From Cyanobacteria bacterium FACHB-471 (GTDB lineage Bacteria > Cyanobacteriota > Cyanobacteriia > Elainellales > Elainellaceae): 64,000 bases of DNA. The notes beneath the pieces were generated by a model that ran no database searches, had not been told where the DNA came from, and saw nothing but the letters and a program-made list of their open reading frames with translations. Made by a program: the position numbers and the translations under genes. This document shows positions 28,677 to 37,382 of the stretch, in pieces. The stretch covers positions 1-64,000 of the forward strand of contig JACJOC010000017.1 in NCBI GenBank assembly GCA_014695345.1. The letters are read 5' to 3'. Numbering within the stretch: the stretch's first letter is position 1; every line of letters begins with the position of its first letter.

Positions 28677-30299
28677 CTAGGCAACAATCCTAAACTGGCT
28701 GCGGCCGAGAGAGGGAGTGCCGGAGAGGGTGGCGATCGCGAGCGCTGACCCACTGCCTACGCCATCGCGATCAAAACTAAGCAAACTACTGCTGGTGTTA
28801 TATAGGAAGTTGGCACTCGTCCCGACAGATGTGGGATTACTGCCGCTGATGAAGGCTCCGGTTGCAGATGCGGTGCCACGCAAGCTAACTCCCCGTCGCA
28901 AACCGCCGCCAAATCCTGAAGCCGAAATTTGCAGCAGGTCATCTCTACCCAAGTCGGTGATGGTATCTCTACCCTGACTGGCGAACTTGTAAGCAAAGGT
29001 ATCTGCTCCTCCTGCTCCTCTTAGCAGGTCACTTCCAGCACCTCCCGTGAGAACATTTGCGCCACTGTTTCCAGTTAATTCGTCGTCAAAGGATGAGCCA
29101 GTCAGGTTCTCTAGGTTGGTTAAGCGATCGCGACTGTTAAAAGAAGAAAGAACGCCTTGGCTAGATAGTCGGGCATACCAGGTATCTCCCAATTTGTCGT
29201 AACCTGCTTTGGTGGGGTGAATGCCATCACTGCCAATGTCACCTAGGTTTAAGGAACCTCCTGCATTCACAAACGTAACTCGCTTACCTTGAGCAGCTTT
29301 AGCACTGACCAAATCTGGAATGGCTTCGTTGAAGTCCTGCAAGCGAGCATTTCGAGATGAGTTTGTAACGGGTGTGACGGTGGATATGACCAGTCTGGCG
29401 TTGGGCGATCGGCTGGTAATCTGATCAATCAGCTCACCCAAGTCTGCCTTCATTTGGTCAAGTGTTTGGTTGTTGCTAGCGCTGGTGTCGTTTGTGCCAA
29501 TTTGCAGAAGAATAATATCAGGACTGTAAGTTTCAAAATACTCAGAATCATCCACAATATTGGTAATCTGGCTAATTCTTAGTCCAGGGTTACCCTCGTG
29601 GTCTTTGTCCCTTAAGTCGCTGGGACCGTCAGATCTTGAACCGATTAGATCAACGGCAAAGCGATCGCCAATAAATCGATCTTCAAGCTGAGTACGATAG
29701 GCTCCTGCGACCCGATTTGTATGTTCACCGGAGGTAATTGAGTCTCCCAGCGGCAAAACTGAGATGATGCGGCTGCCACTTCCAGTGCTCAAGTTGGCAG
29801 AAATGCGATAAGTTGACCCGGCATAACTAGCAGTGTCTATTCCCGTACCGCCATTCAGGGTATTTCTACCAGTGCCTCCAGTCAGCGTGTCATTGCCGTC
29901 TCTACCATCCAGAGAATCATTGCCAGCGCCGCCATTCAGTGAGTTGTGCCCTGCATTACCCAGGATTCTATTGTTTAAGCTGTTACCAACACCGTTTAAC
30001 GAATTTCTTCCTTGTAGAGCAAGGGTTTCAACATGATCAGGAAGTTGCAAGCTGACCGTAGATCTGATTAAATCTATCCCCTCATTTGCTTCTTCAACGA
30101 CGCGATCGCTTTGGCTGTCTACTACGTAAGCATCATTACCCAAGCCACCAATCAGAGCATCTCTACCGATGCCACCATCAAGCGAATCGTTCCCGAGTAA
30201 TCCTAATAATCTGTCGTTGCCACCTAGCCCGAAAAGTTGATCGTTTCCGTTGGTGCCTCTAATCCCGTTATTCCTGGAGTTACCCGTTATCCTTGCCAT
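28677..30299 (-). CDS. Secreted RTX protein with an inserted SGNH/GDSL hydrolase domain
   Basis: A 540-residue protein. RTX nonapeptides (GGNDRLLG, GGAGNDSLDG) fill residues 15-155. A SASA/SGNH esterase domain spans about 178-378, with GDSIT (S187), G220, GTND (N270) and DGIHP (D358, H361), the four catalytic blocks. A second RTX stretch (NLENLTGSSFDDELTGNSG, GGAGSDLLRG) and a C-terminal module ending in FRIVA follow. The hydrolase sits between the halves of a normally continuous RTX motif. No signal peptide is present, so export by the type I system at 13-19 kb is inferred. The substrate (acyl or acetyl ester) is unknown. It shares this design with 59888-61972. Confidence 0.88.
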   Translation of the reverse strand: MARITGNSRNNGIRGTNGNDQLFGLGGNDRLLGLLGNDSLDGGIGRDALIGGLGNDAYVVDSQSDRVVEEANEGIDLIRSTVSLQLPDHVETLALQGRNSLNGVGNSLNNRILGNAGHNSLNGGAGNDSLDGRDGNDTLTGGTGRNTLNGGTGIDTASYAGSTYRISANLSTGSGSRIISVLPLGDSITSGEHTNRVAGAYRTQLEDRFIGDRFAVDLIGSRSDGPSDLRDKDHEGNPGLRISQITNIVDDSEYFETYSPDIILLQIGTNDTSASNNQTLDQMKADLGELIDQITSRSPNARLVISTVTPVTNSSRNARLQDFNEAIPDLVSAKAAQGKRVTFVNAGGSLNLGDIGSDGIHPTKAGYDKLGDTWYARLSSQGVLSSFNSRDRLTNLENLTGSSFDDELTGNSGANVLTGGAGSDLLRGAGGADTFAYKFASQGRDTITDLGRDDLLQISASGFGGGLRRGVSLRGTASATGAFISGSNPTSVGTSANFLYNTSSSLLSFDRDGVGSGSALAIATLSGTPSLGRSQFRIVA

Positions 30300-30546
30300 T
30301 TTGCTGCCTTGTAATAGTCATGGATTGTCATGCTGAAGCTGACGGAACAGATATCACTGCACCGCTTCCCCGTAGGCAGAAGATAGTTTCTAAAGCGCTA
30401 CTTTGATGGGTTTGTCGGGTTCTACGTTAACGGCTATATCTAAGTAGCACTACTGAACAAAGGAGATCTTTACTGAGCTTTCAAGCTATTTGGGCTTTGG
30501 TGAGAAAAGGATGAAGGGTAGGGAATGAAGGATAAGGAAAGGATTT

Positions 30547-31194
30547 TTAGCTATGGGCTGTTGCGAATTGCAGGCTGTTGACGTGGGTGACGAAGTTAGA
30601 GAGGATTTGCAATCCGCTAGTTGAAGATTTTTCGGGGTGAAATTGGGTCGCCATCAAGTTATTGTGGGCGATCGCCGCAGTCACTGTTTGACTACCATGC
30701 GTGATCATTGCTGCGGTGACTGTAGAGTCAGTCGGGTCAGCGTAATAAGAGTGGACGAAATATGCCCAGGGGTCAGCGGGAAGCTGCTGCCAGAGTGGAA
30801 GATTAGTCTGGGTGAACTGGAGTTGATTCCAACCCATGTGAGGAATGGTAATACCTGGTTCTGAGCGAAAGCGACGCACAGTTCCAGCAATTACTCCTAG
30901 ACCTGGTTCGTGACCTTCTTCGCTGTTTTCTAGAAGAATTTGTAAGCCTAAACAAATTCCCAGGAAGGGTTTGCCGCTAGCGATGATGTCTTTGATCGGT
31001 TGAATTAAATCGCGCGATCGCAAATGTTGAATTGCCGGATCAAATGCGCCTACTCCCGGTAAAACGACTGCATCAGCTCGTTCTAACTCTTGAGCGGAAT
31101 CAGTAATTTTGGGGGTTGCACCTGCTTTCTCTAAGCCTTTGCAAGCGGAGTGCAAGTTTCCCATGTCGTAATCGACAACGGCAATAACAGTCAT
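30547..31194 (-). CDS. hisH: Imidazole glycerol phosphate synthase, glutaminase subunit
   Basis: A 215-residue class I glutamine amidotransferase supplying ammonia to HisF in histidine synthesis. The opening VIAVVDYDMGNLHSACKGLE, oxyanion strand PGVGAFD, nucleophile C81 in GKPFLGICLGLQ, and the His/Glu pair in ATQFHPEKS are all present. Length is normal. The unrelated neighbours show it is not in a his operon; hisF is not in the window. Confidence 0.96.
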   Translation of the reverse strand: MTVIAVVDYDMGNLHSACKGLEKAGATPKITDSAQELERADAVVLPGVGAFDPAIQHLRSRDLIQPIKDIIASGKPFLGICLGLQILLENSEEGHEPGLGVIAGTVRRFRSEPGITIPHMGWNQLQFTQTNLPLWQQLPADPWAYFVHSYYADPTDSTVTAAMITHGSQTVTAAIAHNNLMATQFHPEKSSTSGLQILSNFVTHVNSLQFATAHS

Positions 31195-31457
31195 TTCCTG
31201 CTCCTGGAAGTGATGGCTTCTTTCATCCTACTCGTTTGACGGTCACCGGGAAAGAAGCGAGGCAGCGGTGTCAGCGATCGCCACGATTAATTGATTATGA
31301 ACTTCAGACCATAGGTCAAGGGTTTCTAGACAAGGGTTCATTCCCGGAAATAGAGACGGCATAACGGCACCTCAGATGAAGCAGTGGCAGAAGTAAGACT
31401 CAGATAGATATATTCTTATGGTCAGGCTTACGCTTTTAGTCTTTCTCAGAAATCTCT

Positions 31458-32009
31458 GTGACTCAAATTCTACTCACTTCTTTTACGACCTGGATGGCGC
31501 ATCAGCAATCGAATGCATCAGATGATTTGCTGGTAGAAATTCAGCAAAATTATCCTTCAACAGGTTTGCATTTTTTGAGGCAGCTTCCAGTTGATTTTCG
31601 ATTGGCACCGGAGCAGGCGATCGCTCACTTTAACCAGCTTCAACCTGATGCTGTAATCTTGTGTGGAATGGCAGAGTTTCGGCAGAAATTGACTGTAGAG
31701 TCGAGGGCGATCGAAGGTGAAACGATTCTCCATACAAGAGTCAATCTAGAGAAACTAATCACAGAACTAGAGTTTACTGAAATCAGTCATGATGCAGGAC
31801 AGTTTGTTTGCGAAGCACTCTATCATGCGATGCTGAAACATCTACAGGAAGCTGGTTTAGACTGCCCCTGCATCTTTGTTCATATCCCTGTTTTGACTTC
31901 AATGAATTCTCAACAAATTGTCAAAGACTTCCAAGCGATCGTCGAGTATGTTCGCAGCGAAACCCATTATGTAAATGCAAAAGCTGACATGCTAAAACCC
32001 CATAGGTAA
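31458..32009 (+). CDS. Pyroglutamyl-peptidase I-like protein (peptidase C15 family)
   Basis: A 183-residue cytosolic protein with a GTG start. The C15 triad is visible: Glu in KLTVESRAI, Cys in SHDAGQFVCEALYHAML and His in CIFVHIPVL, with GMAEFR as the family GxAxxR block. C15 enzymes remove N-terminal pyroglutamate from peptides. The last 14 codons run into the reverse complement of a decayed dioxygenase gene (31967-32428), so the present stop may have been acquired. Rather short for the family (about 200-215). Confidence 0.75.
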   Translation: MTQILLTSFTTWMAHQQSNASDDLLVEIQQNYPSTGLHFLRQLPVDFRLAPEQAIAHFNQLQPDAVILCGMAEFRQKLTVESRAIEGETILHTRVNLEKLITELEFTEISHDAGQFVCEALYHAMLKHLQEAGLDCPCIFVHIPVLTSMNSQQIVKDFQAIVEYVRSETHYVNAKADMLKPHR

Positions 32010-32428
32010 AGCTGGAATGCAATTGAGTTGCTTTGGCTTCTGCACCGCCTGCTCCCATTGCAACAAATAGCGGCAAGAAGTGTTCTTCCCTGGGGTGATT
32101 TTGAGCTGCATGAGGAGCAGTACGTTGACCGCCTAGTAGGTCATCAACGCGCTGGTGTGACGGTTTCTGTTAGCCATTCGTCAAACTGAGCAACCCATTC
32201 GGGCGGAGATGCCTCAAATGGATAAGCGCCAAACATACATAGATTGTGCGTTGCGGCATCACTTGCCACGATCAACACATCGGACTGACGCAACGGTGCC
32301 AGAGCTTCCCCTAGACGGAGATGATGTGCTGCCCCTAAATGCGGCTGAAGTGAGAGTTGCGTAACTGGAATATCAGCGTCAGGATCCATCAGCATCAGTG
32401 GTGTCCAGGCACCATGATCCAAGCCTAG
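31967..32428 (-). pseudogene. Decayed 4,5-DOPA-type extradiol dioxygenase (LigB family), 3' half
   Basis: Reading the minus strand, [39 protein letters not shown] and SDAATHNL are the conserved C-terminal half of the YgiD/DODA family. The frame stops after TPAR at about 32142, but continues one frame over as RVDDLLGGQRTAPHAAQNHP, REEHFLPLFVAMGAGG. A second shift is needed near 31990 to reach the expected LSMSAFAF end. The first half of the gene is missing: a stop lies directly before LGLDHG and unrelated sequence follows. At least two frameshifts and a truncation make this a pseudogene. Confidence 0.85.
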
Positions 32429-32559
32429 CTACAGATTGTTTGATTTCTTATTGTACTAATTCTTACAACTTATTTCTACCACCAGTAGGGTGTAAAGTGT
32501 TCTGTCTCTCTGGCAAGGTGATTACGATTAGAGAGCGGCACAAAGCACAAAGATTAATC

Positions 32560-33387
32560 ATGCAAACGGTGAAGCTAGTTTCGGGCGCGACGATGCCTGT
32601 ACTTGGGCAGGGCACTTGGCGGATGGGGGAAAATGGCAGGCAACGCAAGGAAGAGGTGGATGCTCTGCGGTTTGGCGTTGAGCTGGGCATGACGCTAATT
32701 GACACCGCTGAGATGTATGGGGAAGGCGGTGCCGAGGAAATTGTGGGAGAAGCGATCGCCCCCAACCGCGACCAAATCTTCCTGGTCAGCAAGGTTTATC
32801 CCCACAACGCTACTCGCCGAGGCACTATCGCTGCCTGTGAACGTAGCCTGAAGCGGTTGAAGACCGATCGCCTTGACCTTTACCTGCTCCACTGGCGCGG
32901 TTCAACGCCTTTGGCTGAAACCATTGAAGCGTTTCAGGAATTGCGGCAGGCTGGAAAGATCCGCGACTTTGGCGTGAGCAATTTCGATCGCGATGACATG
33001 GAAGAAGCTCATAGCCTGGATCAGGGGTTAACTACGGCCACTCAGGTGCTTTATAACTTGAGTCGGCGTGGCATTGAGTGGGATTTGTTGCCCTGGTGCC
33101 GGGAGCAAAATGTAGCAGTGATGGCTTATTCACCGTTAGAACAGGGGCGAATGTTGAATAACTCGTCGCTGAAAACTATTGCGAAACGGCATCATGCTTC
33201 TGCGGCTCAGGTGGCGATCGCCTGGTTGTTGCAACAAGGAGTCATCGTTATTCCAAAATCGAGTAATCGCGATCGCATTCGGGAGAATTACGCAGCACTT
33301 GACCTGAAACTAACCGATCCTGACTTAACTGAGTTGAATCAAGCTTTCCCACCGCCCCAGAAAGCCAAACCGCTTGAAGTTCTCTAA
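32560..33387 (+). CDS. Aldo/keto reductase
   Basis: A 275-residue NADPH-dependent (beta/alpha)8 oxidoreductase from the ATG at 32560 ([20 protein letters not shown]). The frame is open for 54 codons further upstream, but those codons lie over the broken dioxygenase and are not family-like. The catalytic tetrad is Asp in [11 protein letters not shown], Tyr of the same block, Lys in FLVSKVYP and His in [21 protein letters not shown] binds the cofactor. Substrate is unknown; the YeaE/2,5-diketo-gluconate reductase type is a reasonable guess. Confidence 0.9.
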   Translation: MQTVKLVSGATMPVLGQGTWRMGENGRQRKEEVDALRFGVELGMTLIDTAEMYGEGGAEEIVGEAIAPNRDQIFLVSKVYPHNATRRGTIAACERSLKRLKTDRLDLYLLHWRGSTPLAETIEAFQELRQAGKIRDFGVSNFDRDDMEEAHSLDQGLTTATQVLYNLSRRGIEWDLLPWCREQNVAVMAYSPLEQGRMLNNSSLKTIAKRHHASAAQVAIAWLLQQGVIVIPKSSNRDRIRENYAALDLKLTDPDLTELNQAFPPPQKAKPLEVL

Positions 33388-33462
33388 AACTCCTCTTGCA
33401 GATCTGGCAACTTAGTACAAAATTACTATATTGATACTTGCCCAGTTGAGCAGAGATACCTT

Positions 33463-33960
33463 ATGAGTACCATTGCCAGACGACCCTCGGTGGTTGAGCT
33501 AAGCCAGCGCATTCTGGATATGGCAAATACTGGGGTTTATCGGGAGTCCGTGTTTGAGGCGCTGAAACCCGTCGCGACTAAGAAACAAATTCGAGAAGCG
33601 ATCGCCCATGCTAAAAAGTTTGGGCTGCATTCGGTTGCGAGTTTGCGGGACGAGGAATTGGGCACCTATTACGAAGTTGATCTGGTCAAGCTGCGATCGC
33701 TGGAACATACGATTCCCACTTCTGTTCCAGCCAGTCAGTCAACGGATTTAACGAAACAAACAACGGATGCGATCGTCACGATTCGGCTAATGTTAACGGC
33801 AGCGAAAGGAGCGGCGATCGCCCTTACCATTATTGGATTTGCCTATTTGCTCACAGGAAAGCAGCAGGCTAGCTTTGGCTTGTTTAGCAGTGCTGCTAGT
33901 GCAGCGGGGCTGTGGATGTTGCAGAAAGCTTTTGCCAAAAAGGTAGACGGTCAGAGTTAG
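33463..33960 (+). CDS. Hypothetical protein with C-terminal membrane hairpin
   Basis: A 165-residue protein of no recognised family. Residues 1-85 look helical and soluble (a winged-helix-like stretch, YRESVFEALKPVATKKQIREAIAHAKKFGL). Two hydrophobic segments at about 113-131 and 138-156 form a membrane hairpin. Ends 87 bases before the ferredoxin-MBL gene on the same strand, so the two may be cotranscribed. Confidence 0.6.
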   Translation: MSTIARRPSVVELSQRILDMANTGVYRESVFEALKPVATKKQIREAIAHAKKFGLHSVASLRDEELGTYYEVDLVKLRSLEHTIPTSVPASQSTDLTKQTTDAIVTIRLMLTAAKGAAIALTIIGFAYLLTGKQQASFGLFSSAASAAGLWMLQKAFAKKVDGQS

Positions 33961-34018
33961 GTTGCAGTTTGTTGAACAGTTCCTCTAAAACGCCACAAAA
34001 GCGATCGCAGTGTGTAGC

Positions 34019-34033
34019 GTGGAATTATTCCAC
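34019..34033. promoter_or_regulatory. Palindrome GTGGAATTATTCCAC just upstream of the ferredoxin-MBL gene
   Basis: A perfect 7-base inverted repeat around one central base, ending 15 bases before the ATG at 34048 and immediately upstream of a CACGAGGTG ribosome-binding region. The size and symmetry fit a dimeric repressor operator, or a small 5' UTR hairpin. No regulator is identified. Confidence 0.35.
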
Positions 34034-34047
34034 CACGAGGTGCAGCT

Positions 34048-34923
34048 ATGGCACAACTGAGTCAACGTCGTCCTCAAAACGTGAGTGGCGATTTTTATGT
34101 CGATCGCTCCTGCATCGATTGCGATACTTGCCGCTGGATGGCTCCAGAGGTATTTTATGAAGCTGGAGATCAGTCTGCTGTTCATCATCAGCCTGTGAAT
34201 GACGATGAACGATTGCGGGCAATGCAGGCGTTGCTGGCTTGCCCAACTGCCTCGATTGGCACGGTTGAAAAACCGACTGACACCAAGCAAGCACAAGCAA
34301 GTTTCCCGATTTTGGTTGAAGGTCCGGTTTATCACTGCGGCTATCATGCCGAAAGTTCCTTTGGTGCTGCCAGTTACCTGATTCAAAGACCAGAAGGAAA
34401 TGTGCTGGTCGATTCGCCCCGCTTTGCCCCTCCTCTGGTGAAACGACTGGAGCAACTGGGTGGAGTTCGTTACCTTTACCTGACGCACCGGGATGATGTA
34501 GCGGATCACCAGAAGTTTCACGATCATTTTGGCTGCGATCGCATTCTCCACAAAGACGAGATTAGCCGAGGTACGCAGTCAGTAGAGATTCAGCTATCGG
34601 GCACAGAACCCACGCCACTTACCGATGATTTGCTGATTATTCCAGTTCCTGGTCACACCAAAGGGCACACGGTTTTGCTGTATGACAACAAATTTTTGTT
34701 TACGGGCGATCATCTTGCCTGGTCAAATGAGCTAAACCACCTTTACGCCTTTCGCCGTGCCTGCTGGTATTCCTGGACAGAGTTAGTTCAATCGATGGAA
34801 AAACTGGCGAATTACTCCTTTGAATGGGTATTGCCCGGTCATGGTCGTCGCTATCATAGCGATCGCAAAACCATGCATCAACAGATGCAGCAGTGCCTTC
34901 AATGGATGAAGGATGAAGGATAA
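34048..34923 (+). CDS. Ferredoxin-metallo-beta-lactamase fusion protein
   Basis: A 291-residue fusion. Residues 15-75 are a single-cluster ferredoxin with C22, C25, C28 and C65 (CIDCDTC, then ACPTASIG). Residues 90-290 form a metallo-beta-lactamase fold: THRDDVADH, PVPGHTKGHTVLLYD, FTGDHL and LPGHGRRYHSD supply the metal ligands, with the first motif unusual (HRDDVADH for HxHxDH). This suggests an electron-transfer or iron-sulfur-linked hydrolase of unknown substrate. The upstream palindrome may control it. Alternatively the ferredoxin part is structural only. Confidence 0.85.
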   Translation: MAQLSQRRPQNVSGDFYVDRSCIDCDTCRWMAPEVFYEAGDQSAVHHQPVNDDERLRAMQALLACPTASIGTVEKPTDTKQAQASFPILVEGPVYHCGYHAESSFGAASYLIQRPEGNVLVDSPRFAPPLVKRLEQLGGVRYLYLTHRDDVADHQKFHDHFGCDRILHKDEISRGTQSVEIQLSGTEPTPLTDDLLIIPVPGHTKGHTVLLYDNKFLFTGDHLAWSNELNHLYAFRRACWYSWTELVQSMEKLANYSFEWVLPGHGRRYHSDRKTMHQQMQQCLQWMKDEG

Positions 34924-35052
34924 AGTTGTCTTTCGGCCCTCATGCTTCATCCCTTTAAAAGTACGGTAACTTCGACTCTTCAGCCTGAAGAATGGATATT
35001 AATATTGAGGTGTAGCGATCGCCAGATAACCACCACCTTTAGGAAAACTCGA

Positions 35053-35406
35053 ATGCAAGATTCACCAAACACTTTTGGCATAGATAAACAAAAGCTGCTG
35101 TCAGCGCTCAGTCACGGCTCAATTTTCCTGAGTTCTTTGATTGCTTCTGTGGGCATCCCGATCGCGATTCTGTTTATCTCGGAAGATCCGGTTGTTAAAG
35201 AGAACGCGAAGGAAGCAATCAACTTTCACCTCAACGTGTGGCTGTATGGCGCAATCTTTGGTTTTCTTTGCCTGTTGCTGATTGGCTATCCGCTGCTGCT
35301 GGTTTTGTTCATCGTTCACTGGACAATGCCTGTTTTGGCAATTATGCACACTTTCCGCGAACCTTCACAGCCTTATCGCTATCCGTTTATTTTCCGCGTA
35401 GTGTAA
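35053..35406 (+). CDS. DUF4870-type small membrane protein
   Basis: A 117-residue protein from the ATG at 35053 (MQDSPNTFGIDKQKLLSALSHGSIF); the frame is open upstream to 34942 but that part is not family-like. Three hydrophobic helices and the KENAKEAINFHLNVWLY block match the DUF4870 family, common in cyanobacteria and Firmicutes and without a known function. A terminator hairpin follows at 35470. Confidence 0.8.
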   Translation: MQDSPNTFGIDKQKLLSALSHGSIFLSSLIASVGIPIAILFISEDPVVKENAKEAINFHLNVWLYGAIFGFLCLLLIGYPLLLVLFIVHWTMPVLAIMHTFREPSQPYRYPFIFRVV

Positions 35407-35469
35407 GGAACTGGGAATTAGGAACCTAAGCTAATAGTGATCCTATTCGAGCTGTAACCTTGGCTCTTC

Positions 35470-35510
35470 AGATCTCCAACTTCTTAGAAAAGTTGGAGAT
35501 TTTGTCTTTG
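35470..35510 (+). terminator. Terminator hairpin after the DUF4870 gene
   Basis: ATCTCCAACTT (35472-35482) pairs with AAGTTGGAGAT (35490-35500), followed by TTTGTCTTTG. The same sequence family (AGATCTxCxACTTCT) forms the hairpin at 46892-46924, so it may be a dispersed palindromic element used as a terminator. Confidence 0.65.
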
Positions 35511-35616
35511 TAGTGCAATTCTCAAACTCTGCCTTTTTGCCGAGCACATCTGGTAAACCATCAAGCTAGCATCGTTACAGAAGTTAACAAACGAGTGTCG
35601 CGCTTTAAGGTTTCAG

Positions 35617-35883
35617 ATGTTTAATCTACTAGATGCAACAAAAGATTATTGGCGCAAGCTAGACGAGCTAGAGGCGGCTTACCAGCGAGGTGAGGTTTCT
35701 CTGGCTGAAGTTAATACAAAAGTGCCTGAACTGATAGCAGAGCTGAGCCGCGAACGTCGTGCTGCGATCGCCCTGATGCAGTCTAGTTGGAGTCGCGTTT
35801 GGCGCGAACATCAGCAAGCGATCATCGGCACTGTAGCAATTGGTGTTTTGACCTATGCCTGGATGGTTGCTGAGTTAGTTTGA
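35617..35883 (+). CDS. Hypothetical 88-residue protein with C-terminal membrane anchor
   Basis: An N-terminal amphipathic, coiled-coil-like region rich in Glu/Arg (LDELEAAYQRGEVSLAEVNTKV, LIAELSRERRAAIALMQ) ends in one hydrophobic segment (about 68-85). No family recognised. Its last 9 bases overlap the 3' end of the convergent DUF3370 gene. Confidence 0.55.
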   Translation: MFNLLDATKDYWRKLDELEAAYQRGEVSLAEVNTKVPELIAELSRERRAAIALMQSSWSRVWREHQQAIIGTVAIGVLTYAWMVAELV

Positions 35884-37257
35884 GTCAGTTCGCTCCAAAG
35901 TTTGAACAGTTAACACCTGGGGTGGCGTAGAGTCGGGCGGGTAGAGGAAGTCAACCTGAACAAGACGGCGATCGCCCTCTGGCATTTCCAACGTCACTAA
36001 CGGCTCGCCTTGCTGTCCTTGGCGCTGTACGACATGAATGTATCGTGTTCGAGGTAAGCCCCGGTCGTCGGTGTAGCGCACTCTCACCGTTCCTCGAAAG
36101 AAGGTTTGGGTGGGCAGTGGCTCAAAAAAGCGCAGTCCATTTTGACTCAGTAGGTCTTCTTTGATCGGAGTTTGTAGAGCGATCGCTACCTGTTGAGTTT
36201 GATCTGTTGGATTGTGTAAAGGCAGCGAGAGGCTGTACTGAATAGCATAATTGCCGTGCGCCTGATAAGCCGTGTCCGGGTAACGTACCAGCATAGGGGC
36301 GGTCTGCACTTGATTTGTGCCTAACCTGCCAGCTACCAATGTGCTGAGTCCGTAAGAAAAAGCTTCACCCGGTGCTGGAATAGTTAGCGTCAAGGCATCG
36401 GGGCTATCTGCTACCTGGGCTTCCCAAACAGAACCTTGAGCCACTCCAGCCACTCGTCCATAAACCACCTGTCCTCCCGTTTGGTCTGGTGGTGTGGGGG
36501 TGCGATCGCGAGCTCCAGCGAGGCTTCCAGATTGCAGGAGCGATCGCCACTCATCCAAGGTAGGAGCCTGCTCATTCCCTGTTTCATCCTCACGGGCAAA
36601 TAGGGCTAAACTCGCTACATATACCCGGCCGTCACTTCGCAAGCGCATCAGAGTAGAACGTCCGTTGATGGGAGGGTCAAGCGTTTCAACGGGTATTGGC
36701 ACGTTCAGCAACATTTCATAGCCTCCAGGTGGAACGATCACTTGAGGCGAAAAGCCTTCCTGACGCTGCCCCCGCAAAATATCATTCATAACGCGGCCAC
36801 CTGGTCCGGCATACACTTCTCTTAAAGGATTTTCTACCAAGGCAGGCAGGTCAATGAAGGGGGCATCCGGTTGGCTGAGATAGGTTGCAGCCTGCAATAC
36901 ATCTACTGCAACCGGTTGACTACCAGGATTGTGAACAATTACGCCCAGATAAAGACTCGTCAATTCTTCTGGAGATAGTGCCCGATAAACGTGGTGAGCA
37001 AATAAATCAAACCGTCCTTCAAATGGAAAATTCAAATGTGCGGCAGGCTGCTCCATTCCTTCTGCGGGAAAAGTTGAGAGCAGAATCCCTTCCGTCTGCA
37101 CCAGTTCCGGGCTGTTGCTGTTAAACATCGGAATTTGGTCAAGCCCACCCGGAAGCGATCGCACTTCCTGAGGACGGACAAATTCTTGAGGTTCTGGTGG
37201 CGGTGGCGGAGTAGGGGTAGGGGTAGCCTGAGCAAGGGTGAGTAGAAAAGCGAACAT
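35875..37257 (-). CDS. DUF3370 protein (cyanobacterial)
   Basis: A 460-residue protein. A short hydrophobic start (MFAFLLTLAQA) followed by a Pro/Thr-rich stretch fits a secretion signal, so it is probably periplasmic or envelope-associated. Blocks such as FVRPQEVRSLPGGLDQIPMFNSN and FEGRFDLFAHHVYRA, with VPPGGYEMLLNVPIPV, match the DUF3370 family, which I know only from cyanobacteria. No catalytic motif is visible. A perfect 17-bp inverted repeat lies upstream (37288-37347). Confidence 0.8.
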   Translation of the reverse strand: MFAFLLTLAQATPTPTPPPPPEPQEFVRPQEVRSLPGGLDQIPMFNSNSPELVQTEGILLSTFPAEGMEQPAAHLNFPFEGRFDLFAHHVYRALSPEELTSLYLGVIVHNPGSQPVAVDVLQAATYLSQPDAPFIDLPALVENPLREVYAGPGGRVMNDILRGQRQEGFSPQVIVPPGGYEMLLNVPIPVETLDPPINGRSTLMRLRSDGRVYVASLALFAREDETGNEQAPTLDEWRSLLQSGSLAGARDRTPTPPDQTGGQVVYGRVAGVAQGSVWEAQVADSPDALTLTIPAPGEAFSYGLSTLVAGRLGTNQVQTAPMLVRYPDTAYQAHGNYAIQYSLSLPLHNPTDQTQQVAIALQTPIKEDLLSQNGLRFFEPLPTQTFFRGTVRVRYTDDRGLPRTRYIHVVQRQGQQGEPLVTLEMPEGDRRLVQVDFLYPPDSTPPQVLTVQTLERTDSN

Positions 37258-37287
37258 GCAGGAAGTAGTCGTAGATAGATGGTAATG

Positions 37288-37347
37288 CTAGTTATTGGTC
37301 ATTGCTAGCTGTTTGTAGCCAACTTGTAGTCAATGACCAATAACTAG
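37288..37347. repeat. 17-bp perfect inverted repeat
   Basis: 37288-37304 (CTAGTTATTGGTCATTG) pairs exactly with 37331-37347 around a 26-base spacer. It lies between the end of glgP (minus) and the start of the DUF3370 gene (minus), so it may terminate nothing known; it resembles a MITE-like element. Confidence 0.7.
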
Positions 37348-37382
37348 TGCCTAAAAATGTATCACCAACTGGTCACGAGTCC

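Noticed and set aside
32398-32559. A 54-residue N-terminal extension of the aldo/keto reductase
   Set aside because: The upstream codons lie over the decayed dioxygenase and do not match the family, whose start is at 32560.
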